Of a stretch of DNA of 64,000 bases, positions 21,533 through 30,957 are shown piece by piece. The stretch lies in assembly GCF_000264785.1 (NCBI RefSeq), contig NZ_AFJI01000007.1, positions 26,156-90,155 of the forward strand, given 5' to 3'. The DNA is from Edwardsiella ictaluri ATCC 33202. Its GTDB lineage: Bacteria > Pseudomonadota > Gammaproteobacteria > Enterobacterales > Enterobacteriaceae. Numbering within the stretch: the first letter of the stretch is position 1; every line of letters starts with the position of its first letter. Made by a program: the position numbers and the translations under genes. A model generated the notes under the pieces. It was not told where the DNA came from. It saw only the letters and a program-made list of their open reading frames with translations, and ran no database searches.

Positions 21533-23176
21533 ATGGTAAGAATGCCGAATAACAGTGCGGTGAATTTCTTTCGCCGCATGGCGTTCCCCCTGCGTATTTT
21601 TTTACTGTTACTGCTGGTTTCCTGCTGCCTGTTTGCCGCGCTGGGGAAGTACCTGTCAGCCAGCTTTGAAGACTACATGATGAGACAGGTGCACGACATG
21701 GCGATGAACCAGGCCAAGATCATCGCATCGATGGACAGCGTTGTGGAGGGGGTGAAGGCGCGCGATACCCACCGCTTGGCGCTGATCGCCGATCGTCTGG
21801 GTACCGGGACTGACTTTGACTATGTAGTCATCGGCGATCGGAACTCCGTCCGCCTGTATCATCCCAATCCGGCCAAAATCGGCCACAAAATGCAGTTTAC
21901 CAAGCCAGGCGCCATGGAGAAGGGTGAGAGCTATTTTATCTCAGGCAAGGGCTCTCTGGGCCAGGCACTGCGCGCGAAAACGCCCATTTTCGATCATCAG
22001 GGGCAGGTGATCGGGGTCGTTTCCCTGGGCTATCTGGTCAGTAAGATTGATAGCTGGCGCCTGGACTTCCTGCTGCCCATGGCCGGGGTCTTCGTGTGTG
22101 TGCTGCTGCTGCTGCTGCTGCTCTCCTGGCTATTTGCCGCGCATATCCGACGACAGATGATGGGGATGGAGCCGCGTCAGATAGCCCGGGTGGTGCGTCA
22201 GATGGAGGCCCTGTTCGGCGCCGTATTTGAGGGGCTGATTGCGGTCGATCCTGACGGACAGATCACGGCAATAAATCGCAATGCCCGCAAAATGCTGGGG
22301 CTAAGCGCACCGGGCCGCCAGTGGCTGGGACAGCCGATAAGCCAGGTGGTCTCGCCGTCAGACTTTTTCACCGATCGTATCAATGAAGATCGGCGTGATG
22401 CCATTCTCACCTTTAACGGGCTGAACGTGATAGCCAACCGGGCGACCATCCGCTCCGGCGATGGCGATACGCTGCTCGGCGCGATTATCAGTTTCCGCAG
22501 CAAGGATGATATCAATACGCTTAATGCCCAGCTGACCCAGATCCGCCAGTATGTCGACAGTCTGCGCACTGTGCGCCATGAGCACCTTAACTGGATGTCG
22601 ACGCTGAGCGGGCTGCTGCAGATGAAAGAGTACGATCGGGCGCTGGAGATGGTACGCGGCGCGTCGCAGGCGCAGCAGCAGCTGATCGACCGCCTGCGCG
22701 ATGCATTCAGTGACAAGGTGGTCGCCGGGCTGCTGTTTGGCAAAGTGCACCGGGCGCGCGAGCTGGGGCTGACGCTGACCATCGTCGACGGCAGCCAGCT
22801 GCATGCGCTACCGGCGGGGCTGGACAACACGGAGTTTGCGGCGGTATTGGGCAATCTGTTGGATAATGCCTTCGATGCCAGCCTGAAGAACCCACAGGGG
22901 GGCGGCGGCGTTGAGGTCTATCTGTCGGATGAGGGCCGCGAGGTCATCATTGAAGTGGCCGATCAGGGCTGCGGTGTCCCGGATACGCTGAAAGACAACA
23001 TTTTTGAGCAGGGCGTGAGCACCAAGGCGGAAGATCCTGGGGAGCACGGTATCGGCCTGTACCTTATTGCCCGTTATGTCGGGCGTTGCGGAGGCACCAT
23101 TACGCTGGAGGATAACCAGCCCTATGGCACTCTATTTTCTGTTTTTATCCCGAAGGTGAAGCGTGAACATGAATAA
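21533..23176 (+). CDS. citA: Citrate-sensing histidine kinase CitA (DpiB)
   Basis: Membrane sensor kinase that binds citrate outside and phosphorylates CitB. The ATG at 21533 follows GGTGAGG and gives 547 aa (E. coli 552). The frame is open 27 codons upstream without support. TM1 is at about 18-38, the periplasmic PAS (Cache-like) citrate domain at 40-178, TM2 at 180-201, a cytoplasmic PAS domain at about 220-330, the phosphoacceptor His349 in RHEHLNWM, and the HATPase domain with NLLDNAFDAS and GEHGIGLYL. It overlaps citB at its end. Confidence 0.95.
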   Translation: MVRMPNNSAVNFFRRMAFPLRIFLLLLLVSCCLFAALGKYLSASFEDYMMRQVHDMAMNQAKIIASMDSVVEGVKARDTHRLALIADRLGTGTDFDYVVIGDRNSVRLYHPNPAKIGHKMQFTKPGAMEKGESYFISGKGSLGQALRAKTPIFDHQGQVIGVVSLGYLVSKIDSWRLDFLLPMAGVFVCVLLLLLLLSWLFAAHIRRQMMGMEPRQIARVVRQMEALFGAVFEGLIAVDPDGQITAINRNARKMLGLSAPGRQWLGQPISQVVSPSDFFTDRINEDRRDAILTFNGLNVIANRATIRSGDGDTLLGAIISFRSKDDINTLNAQLTQIRQYVDSLRTVRHEHLNWMSTLSGLLQMKEYDRALEMVRGASQAQQQLIDRLRDAFSDKVVAGLLFGKVHRARELGLTLTIVDGSQLHALPAGLDNTEFAAVLGNLLDNAFDASLKNPQGGGGVEVYLSDEGREVIIEVADQGCGVPDTLKDNIFEQGVSTKAEDPGEHGIGLYLIARYVGRCGGTITLEDNQPYGTLFSVFIPKVKREHE

Positions 23177-23855
23177 AATCAATATATTAATCGTCGAGGA
23201 TGAAACGCCGCTGGCTGAGATGCACGCGGAGTTTATCCGCAATCATCCCTGCTGCGGCCAGCTGTGGCTGGCCGGTAATCTGGCTCAGGCCCGGGCGATG
23301 ATTAAACATTTTCACCCGGATTTGGTGCTGTTGGATAACTATTTGCCGGATGGCGTCGGGGTGCATCTGCTGCATGAGCTGACCCAGCAGCGCTATCCGG
23401 GTGGCGTGGTGCTGACCACCGCTGCCAGCGATATGGATACCGTCTCAGAGGCGGTACGCAGCGGTGCCTTCGATTACCTGATCAAACCCATTGCCTACGA
23501 GCGTCTGGGGCAGACGCTGGATCGCTATCAGCAGCGCAACAGCATGCTCAGCGGGCATCAGAATGCCAGCCAGCGTCAGATAGACAGCATGTATAACGCC
23601 TATGCACGCGGGGACAGCAAAGAGGATCTGCCGGTCGGCATCGATGCCTTGACGCTGGAGAAGGTGCAGGGGCTGTTTGTGGACGATACGGTACGTCATA
23701 CCGCCGAAAGCGTGGCGCAGAGTCTGATGCTGAGCCGTACGACGGCGCGGCGCTACCTGGAGTTCTGCGCGGCGCGTCAGCAGATCGTAGCCGAAATTGT
23801 CTATGGCAAGGTGGGACGTCCACAGCGTATTTACCGGGCGCAGGGGAAAATCTGA
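23163..23855 (+). CDS. citB: Response regulator CitB (DpiA)
   Basis: Transcription factor that activates the citrate fermentation genes when phosphorylated by CitA. It has 230 aa from GTG 23163, which has AAGGTG at good spacing. ATG 23169 is an alternative two codons in. The receiver domain shows the acidic pair Glu12-Asp13, phosphoacceptor Asp58 in LLDNYLPDG and Lys108 in LIKPI. The C-terminal HTH (TVRHTAESVAQSLMLSRTTA) ends in the GRPQRIY motif of the CitB/DcuR group. It overlaps citA by 14 bp. It closes the citrate locus, and lexA follows. Confidence 0.95.
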   Translation: MNMNKINILIVEDETPLAEMHAEFIRNHPCCGQLWLAGNLAQARAMIKHFHPDLVLLDNYLPDGVGVHLLHELTQQRYPGGVVLTTAASDMDTVSEAVRSGAFDYLIKPIAYERLGQTLDRYQQRNSMLSGHQNASQRQIDSMYNAYARGDSKEDLPVGIDALTLEKVQGLFVDDTVRHTAESVAQSLMLSRTTARRYLEFCAARQQIVAEIVYGKVGRPQRIYRAQGKI

Positions 23856-23930
23856 GCACCGTCTGGCGGTGGCGGAAAGCACGCCGTGGCCGGTGTTTCG
23901 TGTATTTCACGGTTTTAAATTATCCGCCAC

Positions 23931-23967
23931 CTGTATATACTCACAGCAAAACTGTATAAACGAACAG
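23931..23967 (+). promoter_or_regulatory. Two LexA (SOS) boxes upstream of lexA
   Basis: Box 1 at 23931-23946 (CTGTATATACTCACAG) matches the E. coli lexA site. Box 2 at 23952-23967 (CTGTATAAACGAACAG) keeps the CTG-N10-CAG rule. They are 21 bp apart start to start, like the double operator of E. coli lexA, and lie 9 bp before the start codon. They give autorepression of lexA-dinF. Confidence 0.93.
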
Positions 23968-23975
23968 GGGGCGGA

Positions 23976-24584
23976 ATGAAAGCACTTACGGCCAGGCAGC
24001 AGCAGGTCTACGATCTGATTCGCGATCATATCGAACAAACCGGCATGCCGCCGACGCGTGCCGAGATTGCCCAGCGCCTCGGTTTCCGCTCACCCAACGC
24101 CGCAGAGGAGCACCTGAAGGCGCTGCAGCGCAAAGGGGTGATCGAGATTGTCTCCGGCGCGTCGCGCGGCATCCGCCTGCTGATGGAAGATGAGACGGGG
24201 CTGCCGCTGGTTGGTCAGGTGGCTGCCGGTGAGCCGCTGCTGGCGCAGCAGCATATCGAAGGATTTTACCAGATCGACCCGTCGCTGTTTAAGCCTGGCG
24301 CCGATTTCCTGCTGCGGGTCAACGGCATGTCGATGCGTGATATCGGTATTCTGGACGGCGACCTGCTGGCGGTGCACAAGACCCAGGATGTCCGCAACGG
24401 TCAGGTGGTCGTCGCGCGCATTGAGGATGAGGTGACCGTTAAGCGCCTTAAAAAACAAGGGAATATGGTACAGCTTCTGCCAGAAAACTGCGATTTTCAG
24501 CCTATCGTCGTCGATCTGCGCGAGCAAAGCTTTACCATTGAGGGGCTGGCCGTCGGCGTGATCCGCAACGGCGACTGGATCTAG
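23976..24584 (+). CDS. lexA: LexA repressor
   Basis: SOS regulon repressor, 202 aa as in E. coli. It has a winged HTH in the first 70 residues. The self-cleavage site Ala84-Gly85 lies in GQVAAGEP. The catalytic dyad is Ser119 (NGMSM) and Lys156 (VTVKRLK). RecA-stimulated autocleavage relieves repression. Two LexA boxes precede it. dinF follows after a terminator-like hairpin. Confidence 0.98.
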   Translation: MKALTARQQQVYDLIRDHIEQTGMPPTRAEIAQRLGFRSPNAAEEHLKALQRKGVIEIVSGASRGIRLLMEDETGLPLVGQVAAGEPLLAQQHIEGFYQIDPSLFKPGADFLLRVNGMSMRDIGILDGDLLAVHKTQDVRNGQVVVARIEDEVTVKRLKKQGNMVQLLPENCDFQPIVVDLREQSFTIEGLAVGVIRNGDWI

Positions 24585-24649
24585 GCTGTGTCCCGCCCCG
24601 GCGCGTAGTGCCTCTGCGCTTCCGGCCAGCGCATTACCCCGGTCTCCCA

Positions 24650-24682
24650 CCCCGCGATCCCCTGGCTCGCGGGGTCTTTTTT
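24650..24682 (+). terminator. Intrinsic terminator between lexA and dinF
   Basis: A perfect 8-bp stem CCCCGCGA / TCGCGGGG with a nine-base loop is followed by TC and seven T. It probably limits read-through from lexA into dinF. Confidence 0.85.
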
Positions 24683-24737
24683 TGCCGTTTCAGTGCGCTA
24701 CGCCGGTGTGACCCGGCCAAACGATGAGAGGAATGTG

Positions 24738-26069
24738 ATGCGAGGCGTTTTCCGGGAAGACAAGGCGCTGTGGCGCCTGGCGCTGCCGATGATTCTGTCG
24801 AATGTCTCCGTTCCCCTGCTGGGTGTGGTCGATACGGCGGTGATTGGTCATTTGGACTCGCCGGTTTATCTGGGTGGCGTGGCGGTGGGCAGTATGGCCA
24901 CCACTTTTTTGTTTATGCTGCTGCTGTTTTTACGCATGAGCACCACCGGGCTGTGTGCCCAGGCGTTCGGCGCTGCCGATCGCCCGGCGCTGGCGCGGGC
25001 GTTGCTGCAGCCGCTGATCATGGCCCTGCTGGCCGGGGTGGGCATTATCCTGCTACGCCAGCCGCTCAGCGCGCTGATGCTGCAGATCGTCGGCGCCGGG
25101 GCCGCAATACAGGCACAGGCGCAGCTGTTTATGCATATTCGCTGGCTGAGTGCGCCGGCGACCCTGGCCAACCTGGTGATTCTGGGCTGGCTGCTGGGGG
25201 TGCAGTACGCCCGGGCGCCGGTGCTGCTGCTGATTGTCGGCAATGTGGTGAATATCGCGCTGGATCTGTGGCTGGTGGTGGGGTTGGGCTGGAAGGTGGC
25301 CGGTGCCGCCTGGGCTACGGTGATCGCTGACTATGTCACGCTGCTGATGGGGGCAGCGCTGCTGCTGCATGTGATGCGTCTGCGTGGGCTGCGCCGGGCG
25401 CATTTCCGGCACGCCTGGCGCGGTAACCTGCGCCGCCTGATGGCGCTGAACCGCGATATCATGCTGCGCTCCCTGTTGCTGCAGCTGTGCTTCGCCTCGC
25501 TGACGGTGATCGGCGCGCGGCTGGGGGCCGACATTGTGGCCGTCAATGCGGTGCTGATGAATCTGCTGACCTTTACCGCCTATGCGCTGGATGGCTTTGC
25601 CTATGCTGTCGAGGCTTACTCCGGCCAGGCCTTTGGCGCCCGCGATGCCCCGGTGCTGCGCCGGGTATGGCGCGCTGCCTGCCGTCAGGCAGGGGCGGTA
25701 GCGCTACTGTTTGCGCTGGCCTACAGCCTGTTTGGGCGCGATATTGTCAATTTGTTGACCTCGTTGCCTCAGGTACAGACCCTGGCGCTCGACTACCTGC
25801 CCTGGCAGGTCGTGCTGCCGCTGCTGGGAGTGTGGTGCTACCTGCTGGACGGCATGTTTATCGGTGCGACGCGCGGGGCTGATATGCGTAACAGCATGGC
25901 GGTCGCGGCCCTGGGATATGGCATGACGCTGCTGAGCATACCGTGGCTGGGTAATCATGGGCTGTGGCTGGCGCTGGCGGTATTTTTGATGCTGCGCGGT
26001 CTCTCCCTGTGGCTGATCTGGCGCCGCCGCTGGCGCACCCAGCGCTGGTTCCCCACCGGGGCAGCGTAG
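24738..26069 (+). CDS. dinF: MATE-family efflux transporter DinF
   Basis: Inner-membrane multidrug/toxin exporter of the MATE family, 443 aa with twelve membrane segments. The N-terminal DKALWRLALPMILSN, VDTAVIGHLDSPVYLGGVAVG and LNRDIMLRSLLLQL blocks are characteristic of DinF. The ATG at 24738 follows AGAGGA, and upstream in-frame codons lack support. In E. coli dinF is damage-inducible with lexA. The same order here suggests the same, though a terminator lies between the two genes. Confidence 0.95.
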   Translation: MRGVFREDKALWRLALPMILSNVSVPLLGVVDTAVIGHLDSPVYLGGVAVGSMATTFLFMLLLFLRMSTTGLCAQAFGAADRPALARALLQPLIMALLAGVGIILLRQPLSALMLQIVGAGAAIQAQAQLFMHIRWLSAPATLANLVILGWLLGVQYARAPVLLLIVGNVVNIALDLWLVVGLGWKVAGAAWATVIADYVTLLMGAALLLHVMRLRGLRRAHFRHAWRGNLRRLMALNRDIMLRSLLLQLCFASLTVIGARLGADIVAVNAVLMNLLTFTAYALDGFAYAVEAYSGQAFGARDAPVLRRVWRAACRQAGAVALLFALAYSLFGRDIVNLLTSLPQVQTLALDYLPWQVVLPLLGVWCYLLDGMFIGATRGADMRNSMAVAALGYGMTLLSIPWLGNHGLWLALAVFLMLRGLSLWLIWRRRWRTQRWFPTGAA

Positions 26070-26087
26070 TCCGCCGCCGTGATGGCA

Positions 26088-26561
26088 CTAGCGGGCCGGC
26101 GTTTCGCCGTCGGGCTCCTGGGCACAGGCGTGGCACAGGCCATGGGCTTCGATTACGCAGTGCTGCAGGGTAAACCCGTCCTGCTGCGCCAGCGTCTCCA
26201 ACTGCTGTTGCAGGAGGTCGGCCGAACGTTCATGAACCTGGCTGCAGCGGTGGCAGATAAACAGCGCAGAGGTGTGACACGGCTTATCGAGATGGTGGCA
26301 CATCACATAGCTGTTGGTCGATTCGACCTTATGGATAAAACCCTGCTCCAGCAGGAAATCAAGCGCCCGATAGATGGTCGGGGGCTTCGCCCGCGGCTCG
26401 GATACCCGCAGCAAGTCAAGCAGATCGTAGGCGCTGATGGCGCCCTGCTGAGCGGCCATCAGGCGCAGCACCTCCATCCTCTGGGGTGTCAGGCGGACAT
26501 TGCGCTGCTGGCAGAGCTGTTCTGCCTGGGCCAGCAGTCGCTGCAAAGTGGGGGTGGTCAT
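26088..26561 (-). CDS. zur: Zinc uptake regulator Zur (Fur family)
   Basis: Zn-dependent repressor of zinc uptake genes. It has 157 aa (E. coli 171), the N-terminal winged helix (NVRLTPQRMEVLRLM), the ISAYDLLDLLR block and the ALDFLLEQGFIHKVEST wing. The Cys-pair structural zinc site is in CHTSALFICHRC, with a second pair in GLCHAC near the end. The ATG at 26559-26561 is favoured over one 11 codons upstream. It is convergent with dinF, only 18 bp away, and lacks the E. coli His-rich tail. Confidence 0.94.
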   Translation of the reverse strand: MTTPTLQRLLAQAEQLCQQRNVRLTPQRMEVLRLMAAQQGAISAYDLLDLLRVSEPRAKPPTIYRALDFLLEQGFIHKVESTNSYVMCHHLDKPCHTSALFICHRCSQVHERSADLLQQQLETLAQQDGFTLQHCVIEAHGLCHACAQEPDGETPAR

Positions 26562-26999
26562 GGTCGCGGTTCTCTGCCAATAGTGTGGCGCCATTTTACC
26601 ACAGTTAACACGGTGCCCCGAAGCGCATCGCAGCCACTTCGGTGTCGATCCGTGGTTTAAACCTTGTTATTTTATCATCCTAAATATATATCGATGGCAG
26701 ACGCTGACATTTGGAGCGGGTAATTTAGCCCTGCGCCGCTCACCCTGTGCGATGGTTCGGGCATCGACTCGGGCTCATCCACTCTATAATTTCGCTAATA
26801 ATATGTTTCTGGCCAAGGAGATAAAAATAATTAATATTTTAAAGTTAATAGTAATTCACGGACCCGTAAAAATAAGAATATAAATAATAAAAATATATTT
26901 CGATATCTAATGAAAATAACTTTTATATCAACCCTACCGTAGGGTATTGCGTAAATCTGCGCGTGCGCGATATAGAACTCAGGGAAAGGTAACCTAGAC
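26562..26999. other. AT-rich intergenic region between zur and the LuxR-type gene
   Basis: About 440 bp between divergent genes, clearly AT-rich from 26660 on (for example 26820-26930), unlike the flanks. It must hold the promoters of zur and of the LuxR-type gene. No ORF, RNA gene or clear operator could be recognised. Confidence 0.5.
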
Positions 27000-27650
27000 A
27001 TGGATCTTATTTTAGCGATCGAACACTGGCCGCTGCGCCAGGCGATAGTGGAGCTTTACCGACGGCAGTTCACCATTATTTCACTGCCGGACGCGGTACC
27101 ATTTTCGCCCCGTATCCTCAGCGCGCTGCATCGGGCCGGTAGTCTGCTGGTGACGGACCGACAGCGCCATAACCTGCTGCAGACTGTGGAGAGGGTGCGC
27201 CGCCATAGTCTGATTCCGGTGATCATCATTAACCGGCAGGATAACTACCTGACCCAGCTGATTGCCCGTTTTTTTAACGGTGCCCACGCCCTGAGCTACG
27301 ATTCGTTTTACCGCCATATTCAGCGGCGTACCTTTCATCCGCTGGATCTCTATTTTTTGCCCTATTCGCGCGGCGCACAGGACGCCTGCTGGAGCACTGG
27401 TGAGACGGTGTATGCCCGGCTAAATGCCTTTGGCCTGATGACGCTCTACCAGCGCGGGGTTACCCTGCGCGAAGCTGCGGTGCTGCTCAGTCTCTCTTAC
27501 CATAACAGTACGGCGATGACCGCCCGCCTATTGGGGATCCATGAGCAGGCGGTGGTGTACTGCAAGCGAACACTGGGGAGTAAGCTGGGGCTGGACCATC
27601 ACCGGCCCGACTTTATCAGCCACATTTTCCTCTCTCCGGACGCGCGGTAG
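27000..27650 (+). CDS. LuxR-type HTH regulator-like protein, unknown role
   Basis: 216 aa. The C-terminal part (around 150-200: TLREAAVLLSLSYHNST then ARLLGIHEQAVVYCKRTLGSKLGL) has the spacing of a GerE/LuxR four-helix DNA-binding domain. The N-terminal 120 residues resemble a degenerate receiver (IPVIIINRQD, then NGAHALSYDS) but lack the acidic pocket and phosphoacceptor Asp. By layout it resembles pseudo-receiver regulators such as FimZ/FimW-like proteins. The start ATG 27000 has GGGAAAGG upstream. It lies alone between zur and dusA, an addition relative to E. coli, after an AT-rich promoter region. The target is unknown. Confidence 0.7.
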   Translation: MDLILAIEHWPLRQAIVELYRRQFTIISLPDAVPFSPRILSALHRAGSLLVTDRQRHNLLQTVERVRRHSLIPVIIINRQDNYLTQLIARFFNGAHALSYDSFYRHIQRRTFHPLDLYFLPYSRGAQDACWSTGETVYARLNAFGLMTLYQRGVTLREAAVLLSLSYHNSTAMTARLLGIHEQAVVYCKRTLGSKLGLDHHRPDFISHIFLSPDAR

Positions 27651-27811
27651 GGGCCGCCTGCGATGGCGTTGGGCATAGCGCTGGGCGTGGGAAAGCACGT
27701 TGCGCTGCGTGTCGGCCCGATGTGCGCTTTTTGTGCTCAGGGCAGGTATGCTAGAATCGCCGCCCCGCGCGCTACCCGGCGCGACAGTGGGTAAATGGGG
27801 CACATTATCAT

Positions 27812-28882
27812 ATGGGACACGGCGAACACGTAATGACTCAGGCAGCACATCAAGCAGTACATATCGAACAAGCGACGGGCGCCCGCGGGCGGGATCAGGC
27901 GGGCGCATTCTCCTCACAACGGTTCTCTATCGCCCCGATGCTGGATTGGACCGATCGCCATTGTCGCTATTTTCACCGTTTGTTGAGCCGTCAAACCCTG
28001 CTATATACCGAAATGGTGACCACTGGTGCGATTATCCACGGTAAGGGTGACTATCTGGCCTACTGCGAAGAGGAGCACCCGCTGGCGCTGCAGCTGGGCG
28101 GCAGCAATCCGGCCGATCTGGCCCGCTGCGCCCGGCTTGCCGAAACGCGTGGCTATGATGAGATCAACCTGAACGTGGGCTGTCCGTCGGATCGGGTGCA
28201 AAACGGCCGCTTTGGCGCCTGTCTGATGGGCGAGGCGCAGCTGGTGGCCGACTGTGTGAAGGCGATGCGCGATGTCGTTTCGATTCCGGTGACCGTGAAG
28301 ACCCGTATCGGTATCGATGAGCAGGATAGCTACCCGTTTCTGTGCGATTTTATCGGTACCGTTGCCGGGCAGGGGGAGTGTGACACCTTTATTGTCCATG
28401 CGCGCAAGGCGTGGCTGTCGGGGCTGAGTCCCAGGGAGAACCGCGAGGTGCCGCCGCTGGACTATCCGCGGGTCTACCGCCTCAAGCAGGATTTCCCTCA
28501 TCTGACCATCGCCCTTAACGGCGGCGTAAAGCGTCTGGATGAGGCGCGGGCCCATCTGCAGCATGTGGATGGGGTGATGGTGGGACGCGAGGCCTACCAC
28601 AATCCGGGGATACTGGCACAGGTGGACAGCCAGCTGTTCGATGCCGACGCTGCGGTGCCGGACAGCGTGGCGGTGGTACGGGCGCTCTACCCCTATATCG
28701 GGCGAGAGCTGGCGCAGGGGACCTATCTGGGCCATATCACGCGCCATATTCTGGGGCTGTTTCAGGGGATCCCCGGTGCGCGTCAGTGGCGCCGTCACCT
28801 GAGCGAGAACGCCCATCGCCCGGGTGCCGGTATCGATGTTGTGGAGCAGGCGCTGCGCTTCGTTGATCGCCGCGCTGAGTAA
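27812..28882 (+). CDS. dusA: tRNA-dihydrouridine(20/20a) synthase DusA
   Basis: FMN enzyme that reduces uridine 20/20a in the D-loop of tRNAs. It has 356 aa from ATG 27812, or 349 from ATG 27833. Neither has a strong ribosome site, and the first 35 residues are not conserved. [17 protein letters not shown], the [11 protein letters not shown] and [21 protein letters not shown] (catalytic Cys) blocks, the [12 protein letters not shown] loop and [12 protein letters not shown] are diagnostic of DusA. A terminator follows before pspG, the same neighbour as in E. coli. Confidence 0.95.
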   Translation: MGHGEHVMTQAAHQAVHIEQATGARGRDQAGAFSSQRFSIAPMLDWTDRHCRYFHRLLSRQTLLYTEMVTTGAIIHGKGDYLAYCEEEHPLALQLGGSNPADLARCARLAETRGYDEINLNVGCPSDRVQNGRFGACLMGEAQLVADCVKAMRDVVSIPVTVKTRIGIDEQDSYPFLCDFIGTVAGQGECDTFIVHARKAWLSGLSPRENREVPPLDYPRVYRLKQDFPHLTIALNGGVKRLDEARAHLQHVDGVMVGREAYHNPGILAQVDSQLFDADAAVPDSVAVVRALYPYIGRELAQGTYLGHITRHILGLFQGIPGARQWRRHLSENAHRPGAGIDVVEQALRFVDRRAE

Positions 28883-28926
28883 TTTGACCAACAGTTGGTG
28901 ATTTTCATCACATCCTATGCCTCCCA

Positions 28927-28952
28927 GCCAGCGCGATGTCGCTGGCATTTTT
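28927..28952 (+). terminator. Intrinsic terminator after dusA
   Basis: A 7-bp perfect stem GCCAGCG / CGCTGGC with a six-base loop is followed by A and five T, 45 bp after the dusA stop. Confidence 0.8.
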
Positions 28953-28984
28953 ATTGAATCAATGAGTTAACGCTGTTTTAAACA

Positions 28985-29001
28985 TTGGCATGGATTTTGG
29001 A
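28985..29001 (+). promoter_or_regulatory. Sigma-54 promoter of pspG
   Basis: TTGGCATG-N4-TTGGA fits the -24/-12 pattern TTGGCACG-N4-TTGCA with the exact GG-to-TTG spacing. It lies 45 bp before pspG. In E. coli pspG is transcribed by sigma-54 RNA polymerase with PspF, so the site and the gene agree. The PspF upstream sites were not identified. Confidence 0.75.
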
Positions 29002-29045
29002 TATTCATGGATAGCCCGTCGCAGTGACGGAATGGAGAGAAGTCG

Positions 29046-29264
29046 ATGCTGGAAGTGATGTTTGTCCTGGCTTTTTTTATGATGCTGCTGCTGACCGGCA
29101 TATCTCTGCTGGGAGTGATTGCCGCGCTGGCCGTCGCGGCGCTGCTGTTGGTATTTGGCGGACTGTTTGTGCTGGTCATTAAGCTGCTGCCATGGCTGGC
29201 ATTGGCGATCGTGGTGGTCTGGCTGTACCGCGCGCTGCAAAAAAAACAGCCGCGTCGCTATTAG
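29046..29264 (+). CDS. pspG: Envelope stress protein PspG
   Basis: Small inner-membrane protein of the phage shock response. It has 72 aa (E. coli 80), two hydrophobic stretches (about 4-44 and 46-62) and the near-invariant VIKLLPWLALAI segment, then a short basic tail. It is the only Psp gene here, with a sigma-54 promoter in front, and sits between dusA and dnaB. The E. coli quinone reductase gene between them is absent. Confidence 0.9.
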   Translation: MLEVMFVLAFFMMLLLTGISLLGVIAALAVAALLLVFGGLFVLVIKLLPWLALAIVVVWLYRALQKKQPRRY

Positions 29265-29404
29265 GCGCGACGTTCTGCGCAGAGTCGGCTCCATGCCTTG
29301 CCTTCTGCTTGCCGTGAACGGCTACGACTTATCCATGCGCCGGGCGTCGGCATTGGTTATACTGTCGCGCGTCACTGGCTCACAACAGGTAAAGCATTTC
29401 CACT

Positions 29405-30817
29405 ATGGCAGGAAACAATCCCAGCAGTAAATCCCGCGAAGCACCCCGCGATCGCCAGATGGAGGGGCTCAAGCTGCCCCCGCACTCTCTGGAGGCTGAA
29501 CAGTCCGTTCTCGGCGGCCTGATGCTGGATAACGAACGCTGGGATCATGTGGCCGAGCGTGTGGTCTCCAATGACTTTTACAGTCGCCCCCATCGTTTGA
29601 TCTTTGGCGAGATGCAGCGTCTGCTGGAGCTGGGGCGCCCCATCGATCTGATTACCCTGTCAGAGTCGCTGGAGCAGCTGGGACACCTGGAGAGCGTCGG
29701 CGGCTTTGCCTATCTGGCTGAGCTGTCCAAGAATACCCCCAGCGCCGCCAACATCAATGCCTACGCCGATATCGTACGCGAGCGCGCGGTGGTGCGGGAG
29801 ATGATCACCGTCGCCAATGAGATCGCCGACGCCGGCTACGATCCGCAGGGGCGCAGCAGCGAGGATTTGCTGGATCTGGCCGAGTCACGGGTGTTTCAGA
29901 TAGCGGAAAACCGCGCCAGTAAGGATGAGGGGCCGAAGAGCATCGACCGGATCCTGGAAGATACGGTGTCGCGCATTGAGCAGCTGTACCAGCGGCCCCA
30001 CGACGGGGTGACGGGGGTATCGACCGGCTATCAGGATCTGGATAAAAAGACCGCCGGGCTACAGAAGTCCGATTTGATCATCGTGGCGGCGCGCCCGTCG
30101 ATGGGTAAGACCACCTTTGCGATGAACCTGTGTGAAAATGCGGCGATGACCCAGGACAAACCGGTGTTGATCTTCAGCCTGGAGATGCCTGGCGAGCAGA
30201 TTATGATGCGTATGCTGGCGTCGCTTTCCCGGGTCGATCAGACCCGTATCCGTACCGGACAGTTGGACGACGAGGACTGGGCACGGATTTCCAGCACCAT
30301 GGGGCTGCTGCTGGAGAAGCGCAATATGTATATTGACGACTCCTCGGGCCTGACCCCGACGGAGGTGCGTTCGCGTGCGCGGCGTATCTTCCGCGAACAT
30401 GATGGTCTAAGCCTGATCATGATCGACTACCTGCAGCTGATGCGGGTGCCCTCGCTGTCGGATAACCGTACGCTGGAGATCGCCGAAATTTCCCGTTCGC
30501 TCAAGGCGTTGGCCAAAGAGCTGCAGGTGCCGGTGGTGGCTCTGTCGCAGCTGAACCGTTCATTGGAGCAGCGCGCCGATAAGCGCCCGGTCAACTCCGA
30601 CCTGCGTGAGTCTGGCTCTATCGAACAGGACGCCGACCTGATCATGTTCATCTATCGCGACGAGGTCTATCACGAAAACAGCGATCTGAAGGGCGTTGCC
30701 GAGATCATCCTTGGCAAGCAGCGTAACGGCCCCATCGGGACGGTGCGCCTGACCTTTAACGGCCAGTGGTCGCGCTTTGATAACTACGCGGGCCCAGCCT
30801 ATAGCGATGAAGACTAA
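29405..30817 (+). CDS. dnaB: Replicative DNA helicase DnaB
   Basis: Hexameric 5'-3' helicase of the replication fork, 470 aa (E. coli 471). The N-terminal primase-binding domain (about 25-170) is joined by a linker to the RecA-like motor with Walker A ARPSMGKTT at 229-237, the MIDYLQLM Walker B strand, the SQLNR switch and the DLRESGSIEQDAD arginine-finger region. No intein is present. The start MAGNNPSS follows an AACAGGT stretch. Confidence 0.98.
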   Translation: MAGNNPSSKSREAPRDRQMEGLKLPPHSLEAEQSVLGGLMLDNERWDHVAERVVSNDFYSRPHRLIFGEMQRLLELGRPIDLITLSESLEQLGHLESVGGFAYLAELSKNTPSAANINAYADIVRERAVVREMITVANEIADAGYDPQGRSSEDLLDLAESRVFQIAENRASKDEGPKSIDRILEDTVSRIEQLYQRPHDGVTGVSTGYQDLDKKTAGLQKSDLIIVAARPSMGKTTFAMNLCENAAMTQDKPVLIFSLEMPGEQIMMRMLASLSRVDQTRIRTGQLDDEDWARISSTMGLLLEKRNMYIDDSSGLTPTEVRSRARRIFREHDGLSLIMIDYLQLMRVPSLSDNRTLEIAEISRSLKALAKELQVPVVALSQLNRSLEQRADKRPVNSDLRESGSIEQDADLIMFIYRDEVYHENSDLKGVAEIILGKQRNGPIGTVRLTFNGQWSRFDNYAGPAYSDED

Positions 30818-30957
30818 GCCCCCGATGCACGCGGCACTACAGGACGTATGCGCCCGTGGCGGATCGCGTCTCTGCCTGTGGGACAATTTCATGAGCCGGG
30901 CGCCGGGCGCCCGACCCGATATCCAACCAAGCTCATTAATGGAACCAAGGAAGCAAC

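Noticed and set aside
26079..26660. 193-codon ORF on the plus strand across zur
   Set aside because: It is antisense to zur and has no family support.
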